In this document: positions 51,716 through 59,344 of the stretch, in pieces
How the letters are laid out: each line of letters opens with the position of its first letter
How positions within the stretch are numbered: position 1 is the first letter of the stretch
NCBI GenBank assembly: GCA_019911805.1
Contig: JAIOJV010000042.1
Coordinates: 1-59,344 of the forward strand
DNA from: Gammaproteobacteria bacterium
GTDB taxonomy: Bacteria; Pseudomonadota; Gammaproteobacteria; Thiohalobacterales; Thiohalobacteraceae
Reading direction: 5' to 3'
DNA: 59,344 bases
Notes under the pieces: model-generated
What the model was told of the DNA's origin: nothing
Seen by the model: the letters and a program-made list of their open reading frames with translations, nothing else
Databases searched by the model: none
Translations under genes and position numbers: made by a program

Positions 51716-51747
51716 AAACTACAATCTGAACGGATTGTAGTTTTTTT
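51716..51747 (+). terminator. orphan rho-independent terminator
   Basis: AACTACAATC-ctgaac-GGATTGTAGTT followed by TTTTT, preceded by AAAA so it may work both ways. No gene ends just upstream; the 51600-51715 stretch has a GCGGCC/GGCCGC stem and might be an untranslated RNA or the remnant of a lost gene. Confidence 0.7.
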
Positions 51748-51833
51748 GCGAATAGGTGTTGCATTCATGTTGAGGGTGGACTAGATTCACCACTGCTTCA
51801 AACCACTCCATTCCTGGATAAGGGGAATACGCA

Positions 51834-52880
51834 ATGAACCAGAAGATTCTTTCCGCTGCCATCGCCGGTGCGCTGGCAGGCTCCATGGCCTTCGCGGCCA
51901 ACGCCGACGTGACCCTGTACGGTCAGGTCGACCTGTCTCTCGACTACCTCGACGTCGATAACATGCCTGCCGGCCTGGTCGGCGACGACATCAACATGAA
52001 CTCCAACCAGTCCGCCATCGGCGTGAAGGGTTCCGAGGACCTGGGCAACGGTCTGAAGGCGATCTTCCTGCTGGAATACCAGATCGATCCGAGTGGTAGC
52101 GACAGCGCTGCCAGCGGCTTCGGCGGCCGTGACCAGTGGGTCGGCCTGCAGGGCGGCTTCGGTAAGGTCCGCTTCGGCACCATGAGCACCACCTACAAGT
52201 CCTCGGGTGCCATGATCGACCCCTTCTACCGCACCAGCTTCCAGGGTCGTATGAACGGCCTGCAGTCCGACCTGCACCTGGGCGCCGGCGCCAACGGTGA
52301 AGGCCGCGCGACCAACGCCATCGGCTATGATACCCCGGACTTCAACGGTCTGAGCGGTGCGCTCACCTACTCGTTCGACGATCAGTGCGACGTCGGTACG
52401 GTATCGGCGACCTGCGCCGATGACGACTCCTACAGCCTGGGTGCCCGTTACAAGAACGGTCCGGCCCTGGTGTTCGTCGACTACGTGACCTCCGATCAGG
52501 GTGGCTCGGACGACGCCTGGAAGGTCGGCGGCAAGTACGGCTTCGGTGACATCACCGTCTACGGTCAGTACGAGAAAGACGGTGGCCTGATCGCCAACGG
52601 CGTGCCGGGCGACTCGTCGGGTGCCAATAACGAAGGTGCCGATGTGTGGCATCTGGCCGCGTCCTACACCATGGGCAATGCCATGATTTATGGCGCCTAC
52701 GGCCAGGGTGACGACGACGATGCCGTCGGCAACACCGAGTACGACACCTGGACGATTGCTGGCATGTACAATTTCAGCAAGCGCACCATGACCTATGCCG
52801 GTTACACGCAGGTGAGTGAAGACTGCGCCGGTTGCGGCGACACCGACCACTTCGGTCTGGGTATCCGCCACAAGTTCTAA
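51834..52880 (+). CDS. Gram-negative general porin
   Basis: This 348-residue trimeric porin has a signal peptide (residues 1-24, AFAANA-D). The mature start is DVTLYGQVDLSLDYL, the classic general-porin opening. It has GSEDLGNGLKAIFLLEYQID, loop 3-like GRDQWVGLQGGFGKVRFGTMSTTYK and the C-terminal FGLGIRHKF ending in Phe. A strong terminator follows. It carries Asp-rich loops and two CxxC-like pairs (DQCDVG...TCADDD, CAGC). It admits small solutes; ion preference cannot be read from the sequence alone. AAGGGGAATACGCA precedes ATG. Confidence 0.95.
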   Translation: MNQKILSAAIAGALAGSMAFAANADVTLYGQVDLSLDYLDVDNMPAGLVGDDINMNSNQSAIGVKGSEDLGNGLKAIFLLEYQIDPSGSDSAASGFGGRDQWVGLQGGFGKVRFGTMSTTYKSSGAMIDPFYRTSFQGRMNGLQSDLHLGAGANGEGRATNAIGYDTPDFNGLSGALTYSFDDQCDVGTVSATCADDDSYSLGARYKNGPALVFVDYVTSDQGGSDDAWKVGGKYGFGDITVYGQYEKDGGLIANGVPGDSSGANNEGADVWHLAASYTMGNAMIYGAYGQGDDDDAVGNTEYDTWTIAGMYNFSKRTMTYAGYTQVSEDCAGCGDTDHFGLGIRHKF

Positions 52881-52908
52881 TCCCGTCGCCAGACGGATTT
52901 GAACCGGG

Positions 52909-52934
52909 AACGGGGCCTTCGGGCCCCGTTTTTT
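52909..52934 (+). terminator. porin terminator
   Basis: AACGGGGCC-TTCG-GGCCCCGTT followed by TTTTTT, a stable UUCG-capped stem. Confidence 0.93.
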
Positions 52935-52948
52935 GTTTCGTGGGCGCT

Positions 52949-53258
52949 GTAGGGTGCGTCGAGGCACAGCCTGACGCACCATCCCGCCGTGCGGTCATCC
53001 GTATCGTCGTGGTGCGTCGCTTGCGCCGACGCACCCTACGGTGTGCCGTGCTTGCGATGCTCTCTGGTGCGCATTGCAGTTTTTGCGTGCGGTCGGCGTA
53101 ATCGTAGGGTGCGTCGAGGCGCAGCCTGACGCACCATCCCGCCGTGCGACCATCCCGTATCGTCGTGATGCGTCGCTTGCGCCGACGCACCCTACAGTGT
53201 GCCGTGCTTGCGATGTTCTCTGGTGCGCATTACAGTCAATGTGCACTGGCGGCTTGTC
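52949..53258. repeat. two tandem 155-bp REP units (family E) ahead of the RAYT
   Basis: Each unit opens with GTAGGGTGCGTCGAGGC and contains a second inverted GGTGCGTCG...CGACGCACCCTAC pair, then a GTGCCGTGCTTGCGATG spacer. Copies start at 52949 and 53104, offset 155 bp, and are about 90% alike. GTAG at the 5' end of a palindrome is the hallmark of REPs mobilised by RAYT enzymes. The 390-bp spacer has no gene. Confidence 0.88.
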
Positions 53259-53270
53259 CAAGGAATGGAT

Positions 53271-53957
53271 ATGTCTGACTACCGACGCAATTGGATTGCG
53301 GGTGGTACCTTCTTCTTCACGCTCGTGACGTTCGAACGTCGGCCGTGGCTGTATGAAGAGTGGGCGCGCATGGCCTTGCGTGCGGCGATCACGAACACCC
53401 GACGGCTGCACCCCTTCGCGATCGATGCCTGGGTGCTGTTGCCGGACCATCTGCATTGTATCTGGACCCTGCCCCGTCTGGATCGGGACTACGCGACGCG
53501 CTGGCGCCTGATCAAGATGCTGGTGGCGAAGGCCTGTCGTGAGCAGCTTCCGGAGCGGAGGTTGTCGGCGAGCTATCGCCTGCGGCAGGAGCGCGGTCTG
53601 TGGCAGCGGCGTTACTGGGAGCACACCATCCGCGATGCGCGCGATTTCGCGGCGCACGCGGATTACATTCACTACAACCCGGTCAGACACGGGCTGTGCG
53701 CGGCCCCGGCTGACTGGTGCATTCGACCTTCCATCGCTGGGTGCGGGCGGGACGCTATCCGCCGGATTGGGGCGGTCTGGCGGCACCACCCCTGGGTGAC
53801 GACGTCGGGCGGGAGTGATGCCCGGGTCGTTACGGTGCTAGGGCGTGGTGCGTCAGGCTGCGCCTCGACGCACCCTACCTTCGCTTTTCGTTGCCGTCGC
53901 GACGTCACCCCGGTTGCGTTGCTGGCATCGACGCGCCTTGTATTCTCCGTTGCGTAG
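53271..53957 (+). CDS. REP-associated tyrosine transposase (RAYT), C-terminus frameshifted
   Basis: This IS200-like HUH transposase has WIAGGTFFFTLVTF near the start, the HUH motif in LLPDHLHCIW, the catalytic tyrosine region WEHTIRDARDFAAHADYIHYNPVRHGL and an upstream ATG 53271 after AAGGA. Residue about 149 is followed by W-C-I-R-P-S-I-A, but a one-base shift restores STFHRWVRAGRYPPDWGGL and a stop at 53818, the usual RAYT ending. A single base is therefore lost near 53718-53722. The open frame then runs into a family E REP to 53957. The catalytic half is intact. Whether the protein still works, or this is a sequencing error, is open. Confidence 0.85.
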   Translation: MSDYRRNWIAGGTFFFTLVTFERRPWLYEEWARMALRAAITNTRRLHPFAIDAWVLLPDHLHCIWTLPRLDRDYATRWRLIKMLVAKACREQLPERRLSASYRLRQERGLWQRRYWEHTIRDARDFAAHADYIHYNPVRHGLCAAPADWCIRPSIAGCGRDAIRRIGAVWRHHPWVTTSGGSDARVVTVLGRGASGCASTHPTFAFRCRRDVTPVALLASTRLVFSVA

Positions 53958-54030
53958 GGTGCGTCGGCGCAGCGACGCACCATGGCGGCCGCGGGACGGT
54001 GCGTCAGGCTGCGCCTCGACGCACCCTACG
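53846..54030. repeat. family E REPs downstream of the RAYT
   Basis: REP copies at 53846-53879, 53953-53981 and 53994-54030 (GGTGCGTCAGGCTGCGCC...GACGCACCCTAC) flank the RAYT on its 3' side. With the tandem units upstream the gene is bracketed by its own element family. Confidence 0.88.
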
Positions 54031-54062
54031 CAGGGCGCAGCGGCGAAACTGCAAAAGGCAAC

Positions 54063-54238
54063 TGGCCACGGCAACACACGGAAAGACACGGGAGGCGGCG
54101 ATCGGGCGGGTTTTACATTCCGTGTTCTTCCGTGTGTTTCCGTGGCCAAAAAGGTTTTGTCCGTGCCTTCCGTGGCCGGGTTTTGCCTGGGCCCTCGCGC
54201 CCTGGCCAGCTTGGTTTTCCCGTGCATTCCGTGGCCCA
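54063..54238. repeat. family A repeats
   Basis: Left arm 54063-54092, right arm 54116-54149 with the conserved GGCGGG...TTTTACATTCC loop, and two further right-arm words at 54160-54178 and 54219-54238. They fill the remaining part of the 53819-54309 spacer. Confidence 0.85.
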
Positions 54239-54309
54239 TCCCGCGCCCCGGCTGGTGCTAGAATAGCGCGTCCCAGTCGCTACCCGACGCCGTGCCCCGA
54301 CCGCCCCCG

Positions 54310-57300
54310 ATGACCCAGTCCACCGCCCGCATCCGCGAGATCCCCTACAACTACACCTCGTTCTCCGACCGCGAGATCGTGATCCGCTATCTCGGCGCGG
54401 AGATGTGGGACGTGCTCAACCGGCTGCGTGGCTCGCGCAAGACAGGGCGCTCAGCGCGCATGCTGTTCGAGGTACTGGGCGACATGTGGGTCATCGACCG
54501 CAACCCCTATATCCAGGACGACCTGCTCGACAATCAGAAACGCTGGGCCTCGCTGGCGCAAGCGCTGCGCCTGCGCCTGGATCAGATCGTCGCGCGCGCC
54601 GAGGGCAATGCACTGGCACTGCAGCTGGCCGATGCGGCCCATGCGGCGGTGCAGCACTTCGAGGCCTGGTTCCCCCGCACCCGTGAGCTGCGCCGCAAGG
54701 TGCGCCGTCGCCTGGGCCGGGTGACGCGCACCGACAACATCGACTTCGGCGGGCTGGCGCGCGTCTCGCACGCGACCGATGCCACCGACTGGCGCGTCGA
54801 GATGCCCTTCGTGGTCGTCAGCCCCGACACCGAAGAGGAGGTCTGCGCCGTGGTCGCGGCCTGCATCGAACTGGGGTTGACCGTCATCCCGCGTGGCGGC
54901 GGTACCGGCTACACCGGCAGTGCCGTGCCGCTGTCGGGCGACAGTGCGGTGATCAACACCGAGAAGCTGGAGGCACTGGGCCAGGTGGAGCGGCGGCGTC
55001 TGGAGGGTGTGGACGGCGAGGTCGCCACGCTGCGCGCCGGCGCGGGTGTGGTCACCCGCCGCGTCAGCGAGCGCGCCGCGGCGGCCGGTTATGTCTTCGC
55101 GGTCGATCCCACCTCCCAGGACGCCTCGACCATCGGCGGCAACGTCTCCATGAACGCCGGCGGCAAGAAGGCGGTGCTGTGGGGGACGACGCTGGACAAC
55201 CTCGTGTCCTGGCGCATGGTCACGCCCGACGCCCAGTGGCTGGAGGTGGAGCGCCTCGGCCACAACCTGGGCAAGATCCACGAACAGCGGACGGTGACGT
55301 TTCGCGTGACCCGCTATGGGCGCGACGGCCGTAGCCGCGTCGGCGAGCCGGAGATCCTGCAGCTGCCGGGTGCCTCGCTGCGCCGGCAGGGTCTGGGCAA
55401 GGACGTCACCGACAAATTTCTCGGTGGCCTGCCCGGCATCCAGAAAGAGGGCTGCGACGGCCTGATCACCTCGGCGGTGTTCGTGCTGCACCGCATGCCG
55501 AAGTTCACGCGGACCCTGTGCCTGGAATTCTTCGGCGCCGATCTGCGGCGCGCCGTGCCGGCCATCGTCGAGACCAAGGACTATCTGGATGCCCGCACCG
55601 ACGTGCTGCTGGCCGGTCTGGAACACCTGGACGAACGCTACATCAAGGCAGTGAACTACAGCACCAAGGCGCCGCGGCGCGAGCTGCCGAAGATGGTGCT
55701 GCTGATCGACATCGCCGGTGACGACGAGGATGCCGTGGCCGCTGCAGGCTCGGCCGTGGTGCGCCTGGCCAACGCGCGTGGTGCCGAGGGCTTCGTTGCC
55801 GTCAGCCCCGAGGCGCGGCGCCGCTTCTGGCTGGACCGCGCCCGCACCGCTGCCATCGCCGCCCATACCAACGCCTTCAAGATCAACGAGGACGTGGTGA
55901 TCCCGCTGGAGCGCCTGGCCGAGTACGAAGAGGGCATCGAGCGCATCAACATCGAGCACTCCACGCAGAACAAGCTCGCCATGATCGCCGCGGTGCTGGA
56001 GTACCTCGACGGTGGGCTGCCCGAGTTGCGCACCGGCACCGATTACGAGGACAGCGCCGAGAACCGCGCCATCGTCGCCGCCAAGACCGAGGCCGCGCGC
56101 GAGCACCTGCGTGCCGTGGCGGGGCGCTGGAGTCGCCTGCTTGACCACCTCGATCAGGCCGCGGCGGCGCATACCGATCTGCTGCCGGAGGAGCTCGCCA
56201 CTCGTCTGCCACCGGACGAGACGCTGCTGTCGCTGCTGCTCACGCGCGAGCTGCGCATCTCCTACCGGCAGGAGGTCGAGCGGCCGCTGAAGCAGATCTT
56301 CGCCGGGCGCGAGTGGGGCGGGGTGGCGGCGCAGTTGGACGGCATCCACCGGCGTGTCCGCTCCAGCCGCCTGTTCGTCGCCACCCATATGCACGCCGGC
56401 GACGGCAACGTGCACACCAACATCCCGGTAAACTCCAGTGATTATCCGATGCTGCACGCCGCCGAACGCATCGTCGACCGGGTGATGGCACTGGCGACCG
56501 CGCTGGGTGGGGTGATCTCGGGCGAGCACGGCATCGGCATCACCAAGATCCGCTATCTGGATCCGGCCGTGATCGAGGCCTTCGCCGCCTACAAGCGTCA
56601 GGTCGACCCCGACAACCGCTTCAACGCCGGCAAGCTGCTGGCCGGCTCGGGCCTGGACAATGCCTACACCCCGTCGCTGCGCCTGGTGCAGCAGGAGGCG
56701 CTGCTGCTCGAGGAGAGTGAGCTGGGTGCGCTCAACGACGACATCCGCAACTGCCTGCGCTGTGGCAAGTGCAAGCCGGTATGCACCACTCACGTGCCGC
56801 GGGCGAATCTGCTGTATTCGCCGCGTAACAAGATCCTCGCCACCGGCTTGATGATCGAGGCCTTCCTCTACGAGGAGCAGACCCGGCGTGGCATCTCGCT
56901 ACGGCATTTCGATGAGATGAACGACGTGGCCGATCATTGCACCATCTGCCACAAGTGCCTCAATCCCTGCCCGGTGAACATCGACTTCGGCGACGTGACC
57001 ATCCGCATGCGCCACATCCTGCGCGAGCGCGGCCAGAAGCGCACCAACCCGGTCACCTGGGCGGCCATGGCGTTTCTGAACATCACCGACCCGCGCAGCA
57101 TCCGGCTCATGCGCAAGGCGATGATCGAGTGGGGCTATGCCGGTCAGCGGCTGGCCTATCGGGTCGCGCGCCGTCTGCTGCCCGACAGCGGCGCACCGCC
57201 GCGCGCGACCACCGGCGCCATGCCGGTCCGCGAGCAGGTCATCAACTTCGTGAAGCGGCCCATGCCCGGTGGTCTGCCGACCCGGACCATGCGCGCGCTG

Positions 57301-58158
57301 CTCGGGGTGGAGGACAGCAAGCTGGTGCCGATCCTGCGCGACCCGGCCAAGGTCGCGGACGACTCGGACGCGGTCTTTTATTTCCCGGGCTGCGGCTCGG
57401 AGCGGCTGTTCTCCCAGATCGGTCTGGCGACGCTCGCCATGCTCTACGAGGTCGGCGCGCAGACGGTGCTGCCACCGGGTTATCTGTGCTGCGGGTATCC
57501 GCAGAACGCCGCTGGCGACATCGAGCGCGGCCGCAAGATCAGCACCGACAACCGGGTGCTGTTCCATCGCGTGGCGAACACGCTCAACTACATGGACATC
57601 AAGACCGTGATCGTGTCGTGCGGCACCTGCATGGATCAGCTCCTGAGCTACGAGTTCGAGCGGATCTTCCCCGGCTGCCGGCTGCTCGACATCCACGAAT
57701 ACCTGATGGAGAAGGGTATCGGCACCGAGGGCGTCGCCGGCGTGCAGTATCTCTACCACGAGCCCTGCCACACGCCCATGAAGACCCACAGCTCCACCGG
57801 GGTGGCCGCCCAATTGCTCGGCCAGCCGGTGCAGCTCTCCGACCGCTGCTGCGGTGAGGCCGGTACACTCGCCGTTTCGCGCCCGGACATCGCCACCCAG
57901 ATCCGCTTCCGCAAGCAGGAGGAGCTGCACCAGGGCATCCGTGACCTCAGCGGCGCCGACCACGCCGTGGCCGGCAATGTGAAGATGCTCACCAGCTGCC
58001 CGGCCTGTCAGCAGGGCCTGCTGCGCTACGCCGACGAGACTGGCCTGGAGACCGACTACATCGTCGTCGAACTGGCCAGCCGTCTGCTGGGCGAGCAGTG
58101 GCAGCGGGACTTCATCGAGCGGGTCAACAACGGCGGGGTGGAGCGGGTATTGCTTTGA
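54310..58158 (+). CDS. FAD-binding oxidoreductase fused to Fe-S / CCG domains (DUF3683 type)
   Basis: This 1282-residue protein joins a glycolate/D-lactate dehydrogenase to its Fe-S partner. Residues 1-150 are the DUF3683-type helical part ([24 protein letters not shown]). A PCMH-type FAD domain follows (about 165-450; [20 protein letters not shown] and [20 protein letters not shown]). The FAD-oxidase C-terminal domain covers about 480-800, with [13 protein letters not shown] and [13 protein letters not shown]. Two [4Fe-4S] clusters use [11 protein letters not shown] (about 815) and [11 protein letters not shown] (about 877). Two CCG domains (about 1026 and 1150-1250) show [30 protein letters not shown] and CCGEAG, CPACQQG. 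It probably oxidises a 2-hydroxy acid and passes electrons to quinone. ATG 54310 is taken; GTG 54292 is possible. Confidence 0.92.
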   Translation: MTQSTARIREIPYNYTSFSDREIVIRYLGAEMWDVLNRLRGSRKTGRSARMLFEVLGDMWVIDRNPYIQDDLLDNQKRWASLAQALRLRLDQIVARAEGNALALQLADAAHAAVQHFEAWFPRTRELRRKVRRRLGRVTRTDNIDFGGLARVSHATDATDWRVEMPFVVVSPDTEEEVCAVVAACIELGLTVIPRGGGTGYTGSAVPLSGDSAVINTEKLEALGQVERRRLEGVDGEVATLRAGAGVVTRRVSERAAAAGYVFAVDPTSQDASTIGGNVSMNAGGKKAVLWGTTLDNLVSWRMVTPDAQWLEVERLGHNLGKIHEQRTVTFRVTRYGRDGRSRVGEPEILQLPGASLRRQGLGKDVTDKFLGGLPGIQKEGCDGLITSAVFVLHRMPKFTRTLCLEFFGADLRRAVPAIVETKDYLDARTDVLLAGLEHLDERYIKAVNYSTKAPRRELPKMVLLIDIAGDDEDAVAAAGSAVVRLANARGAEGFVAVSPEARRRFWLDRARTAAIAAHTNAFKINEDVVIPLERLAEYEEGIERINIEHSTQNKLAMIAAVLEYLDGGLPELRTGTDYEDSAENRAIVAAKTEAAREHLRAVAGRWSRLLDHLDQAAAAHTDLLPEELATRLPPDETLLSLLLTRELRISYRQEVERPLKQIFAGREWGGVAAQLDGIHRRVRSSRLFVATHMHAGDGNVHTNIPVNSSDYPMLHAAERIVDRVMALATALGGVISGEHGIGITKIRYLDPAVIEAFAAYKRQVDPDNRFNAGKLLAGSGLDNAYTPSLRLVQQEALLLEESELGALNDDIRNCLRCGKCKPVCTTHVPRANLLYSPRNKILATGLMIEAFLYEEQTRRGISLRHFDEMNDVADHCTICHKCLNPCPVNIDFGDVTIRMRHILRERGQKRTNPVTWAAMAFLNITDPRSIRLMRKAMIEWGYAGQRLAYRVARRLLPDSGAPPRATTGAMPVREQVINFVKRPMPGGLPTRTMRALLGVEDSKLVPILRDPAKVADDSDAVFYFPGCGSERLFSQIGLATLAMLYEVGAQTVLPPGYLCCGYPQNAAGDIERGRKISTDNRVLFHRVANTLNYMDIKTVIVSCGTCMDQLLSYEFERIFPGCRLLDIHEYLMEKGIGTEGVAGVQYLYHEPCHTPMKTHSSTGVAAQLLGQPVQLSDRCCGEAGTLAVSRPDIATQIRFRKQEELHQGIRDLSGADHAVAGNVKMLTSCPACQQGLLRYADETGLETDYIVVELASRLLGEQWQRDFIERVNNGGVERVLL

Positions 58159-58161
58159 ATC

Positions 58162-58584
58162 AGGTGCTAGGTTCTAGGTTCTAGGTGCTAGGGAAAACCT
58201 TCTTCCTTCACCTCGCCTCTCGATCCCAGCTGTGTAGTCCGGATAGAGCGACGCATAATCCGGGAGGATAGTATTTTTATCCCGATGGATATTATCGGCG
58301 AGCCCCTACCCGCGAGGGGGAGGGGTGGGGAGATGCGTGTCAGGCAATCATGTCATTACCAATCGGCACTAAGTCCCAGGGAACCACTGCTTAATTCGTC
58401 GTACCGTCATTGCGAGCGAAGCGAAGCAATCCCCGTCGACGGCAGATCAACAACTTGGAGATTGCCGCGTCGCTACGCTCCTCGCAATGACGAATTCATC
58501 AGAGGTTCCCTGGGGCCAAGGTAAAGGAAAAAGGTTTTCCCTCGGCCCTAGAACCTAGAACCTAGGACCTAGGTCCTAGCACCT
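58162..58584. repeat. nested repeats: family D enclosing families J, K and G
   Basis: D left arm AGGTGCTAGGTTCTAGGTTC (58162-58193) and D right arm (58546-58584) enclose a GTAGTCCGGATAGAGC...ATAATCCGGGA REP-like element (58230-58264), a CCCCTACCCGCGAGGGGGAGGGG palindrome (near 58306), and a family G element (58395-58500) with GAACCACTGCTTAAT ends. This fills the 410-bp spacer. The right D arm supplies the last codons and stop of rpiA. Confidence 0.88.
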
Positions 58585-59240
58585 GCTTTTAAAGTCTTTA
58601 CGCCATCCTGGGTGCCGAGCAGCAGCACGTCTGCGGGGCGGATGGCGAAGATGCCGGTGGTGACGATGCCGGGGATGTTGTTCAATTCCGCTTCCAGCTG
58701 CACCGGGTCCATGATCTTCAGATTGTGGACGTCCAGGATGACGTTGCCGTTGTCGGTGGTGAAGTCCGCGCGCAGCACCGGGGTGCCACCGCGCTTGACC
58801 AGCTCCCGGGCGACGAAGCTGCGCGCCATGGGGATGACCTCGATGGGCAGGGGAAAGCTGCCCAGCACGTCCACCAGCTTGGACTCATCGGCGATACAGA
58901 CGAACGTCTTCGCCGCCCCGGCGATGATCTTCTCGCGGGTGAGTGCGCCGCCGCCGCCCTTGATCAGATGCAGATGCCGGGTCGATTCATCGGCGCCGTC
59001 CACGTACACCGACAGTTCACCGGCGGCGTTCAGGTCCAGCACCGGGATGCCATGACCACGCAAGCGGTCGGCACTGGCCACTGAACTGGCCACCGTGCCC
59101 TCGATTCTGCCCTTGATGCGTGCCAGTGCATCGATGAACAGGTTCGTGGTCGAGCCGGTGCCGATACCGACGACCGTACCGGCCTCGACATATTCCAGGG
59201 CCGCCGCGGCGACCAGCTTCTTGAGTTCGTTCTGATCCAT
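58569..59240 (-). CDS. rpiA: ribose-5-phosphate isomerase A
   Basis: This 223-residue enzyme interconverts ribose-5-phosphate and ribulose-5-phosphate. Motifs are [33 protein letters not shown] and [18 protein letters not shown] 59240 ([14 protein letters not shown]) is the usual start; the longer frame to 59291 is unlikely. The last five residues (AGART) and the TAG stop lie in a family D repeat, so the C-terminus is partly repeat-derived. Confidence 0.95.
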   Translation of the reverse strand: MDQNELKKLVAAAALEYVEAGTVVGIGTGSTTNLFIDALARIKGRIEGTVASSVASADRLRGHGIPVLDLNAAGELSVYVDGADESTRHLHLIKGGGGALTREKIIAGAAKTFVCIADESKLVDVLGSFPLPIEVIPMARSFVARELVKRGGTPVLRADFTTDNGNVILDVHNLKIMDPVQLEAELNNIPGIVTTGIFAIRPADVLLLGTQDGVKTLKAGART

Positions 59241-59311
59241 GGTGTGCGCTTTTTGTGGATAGGTCCGGGGGTTGATGATAACGGCCTGCATGGGCAGGTA
59301 CCAGCGCTTGC

Positions 59312-59344
59312 TCGGGATTCGGCGGCCGGGATTCGGGGGTCGGG
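59312..59344. repeat. CGGGATTCGG-type repeat at the right end
   Basis: Two GGGATTCGG words (59312-59337) followed by GGGGTCGGG end the window. They are the reverse complement of the 7-bp repeat at the left end, so both ends lie in the same repeat family and the contig may be bounded by it. Confidence 0.75.

Noticed and set aside
54451-56793. 780-codon minus-strand frame opposite the FAD/Fe-S protein
   Set aside because: It is antisense to conserved FAD and cysteine motifs; high GC allows long empty frames.

Overview
The window is a GC-rich chromosomal segment of a gammaproteobacterium. The best evidence is the gene order rpe-gph-trpE-trpGDC-crp-osmC-like-speD-coq7, a synteny familiar from Pseudomonas and relatives, plus rplM-rpsI, a split class II ribonucleotide reductase (NrdJa/NrdJb) and a GspA/GspB pair. 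Multihaem cytochromes, a rhodanese lipoprotein and a small sulfur-oxygenase-reductase-like protein suggest a metal- or sulfur-respiring or sulfur-oxidising lifestyle. That lifestyle is inference.

Layout. 0.1-9.9 kb: a putative extracellular electron-transfer module, with a rhodanese lipoprotein, pentahaem cytochrome, small CxC protein, trihaem cytochrome, outer-membrane porin, sensor kinase, NtrC-type regulator and a PA14-like secreted protein. Three GG-N10-GC (sigma-54-type) promoters precede its transcription units. 10.4-10.9 kb: a single-domain SOR-like protein behind an Rrf2-type operator. 11-14.8 kb (minus strand): a heat-shock operon hsp20-cbpA-cbpM-hsp20-degQ-like with a sigma-32-like promoter. 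15.1-18.4 kb: nrdJa and nrdJb with two NrdR boxes. 18.5-26.1 kb: hydrolases, GspA, GspB, an S8 protease with a C-terminal sorting-type tail, a TerB-like protein and an HU protein. 26.6-31.4 kb: a 1589-residue protein joining two cNMP-binding domains, a rhodanese, a long coiled coil, one membrane helix and a periplasmic FGE-type domain. 32-38.7 kb: an ABC-2 exporter, endonuclease V, MarC, DjlA, CopD and a second DUF3530 hydrolase. 38.8-48.7 kb: the rpe-to-coq7 block. 49.2-54 kb: a candidate C-rich small RNA, rplM-rpsI, a four-helix-bundle (S23/IVP-like) gene inside an inverted repeat, tRNA-Gln with a duplicated 3' end, a porin and a RAYT transposase among its REPs. 54.3-59.3 kb: a giant FAD/Fe-S dehydrogenase and rpiA.

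The most unusual large-scale feature is the intergenic DNA. At least nine inverted-repeat families, most with arms made of 7-11 bp imperfect tandem units, occupy almost every long spacer. They are repeatedly nested one inside another, and several supply the stop codon of the gene before them. Two families enclose a protein gene (the four-helix-bundle gene and the RAYT). The two window ends both lie in a CCGAATC-type repeat, so the contig probably breaks at repeats.

All calls come from reading the sequence and its translations. No database search was run. Family names rest on motifs, length and context.
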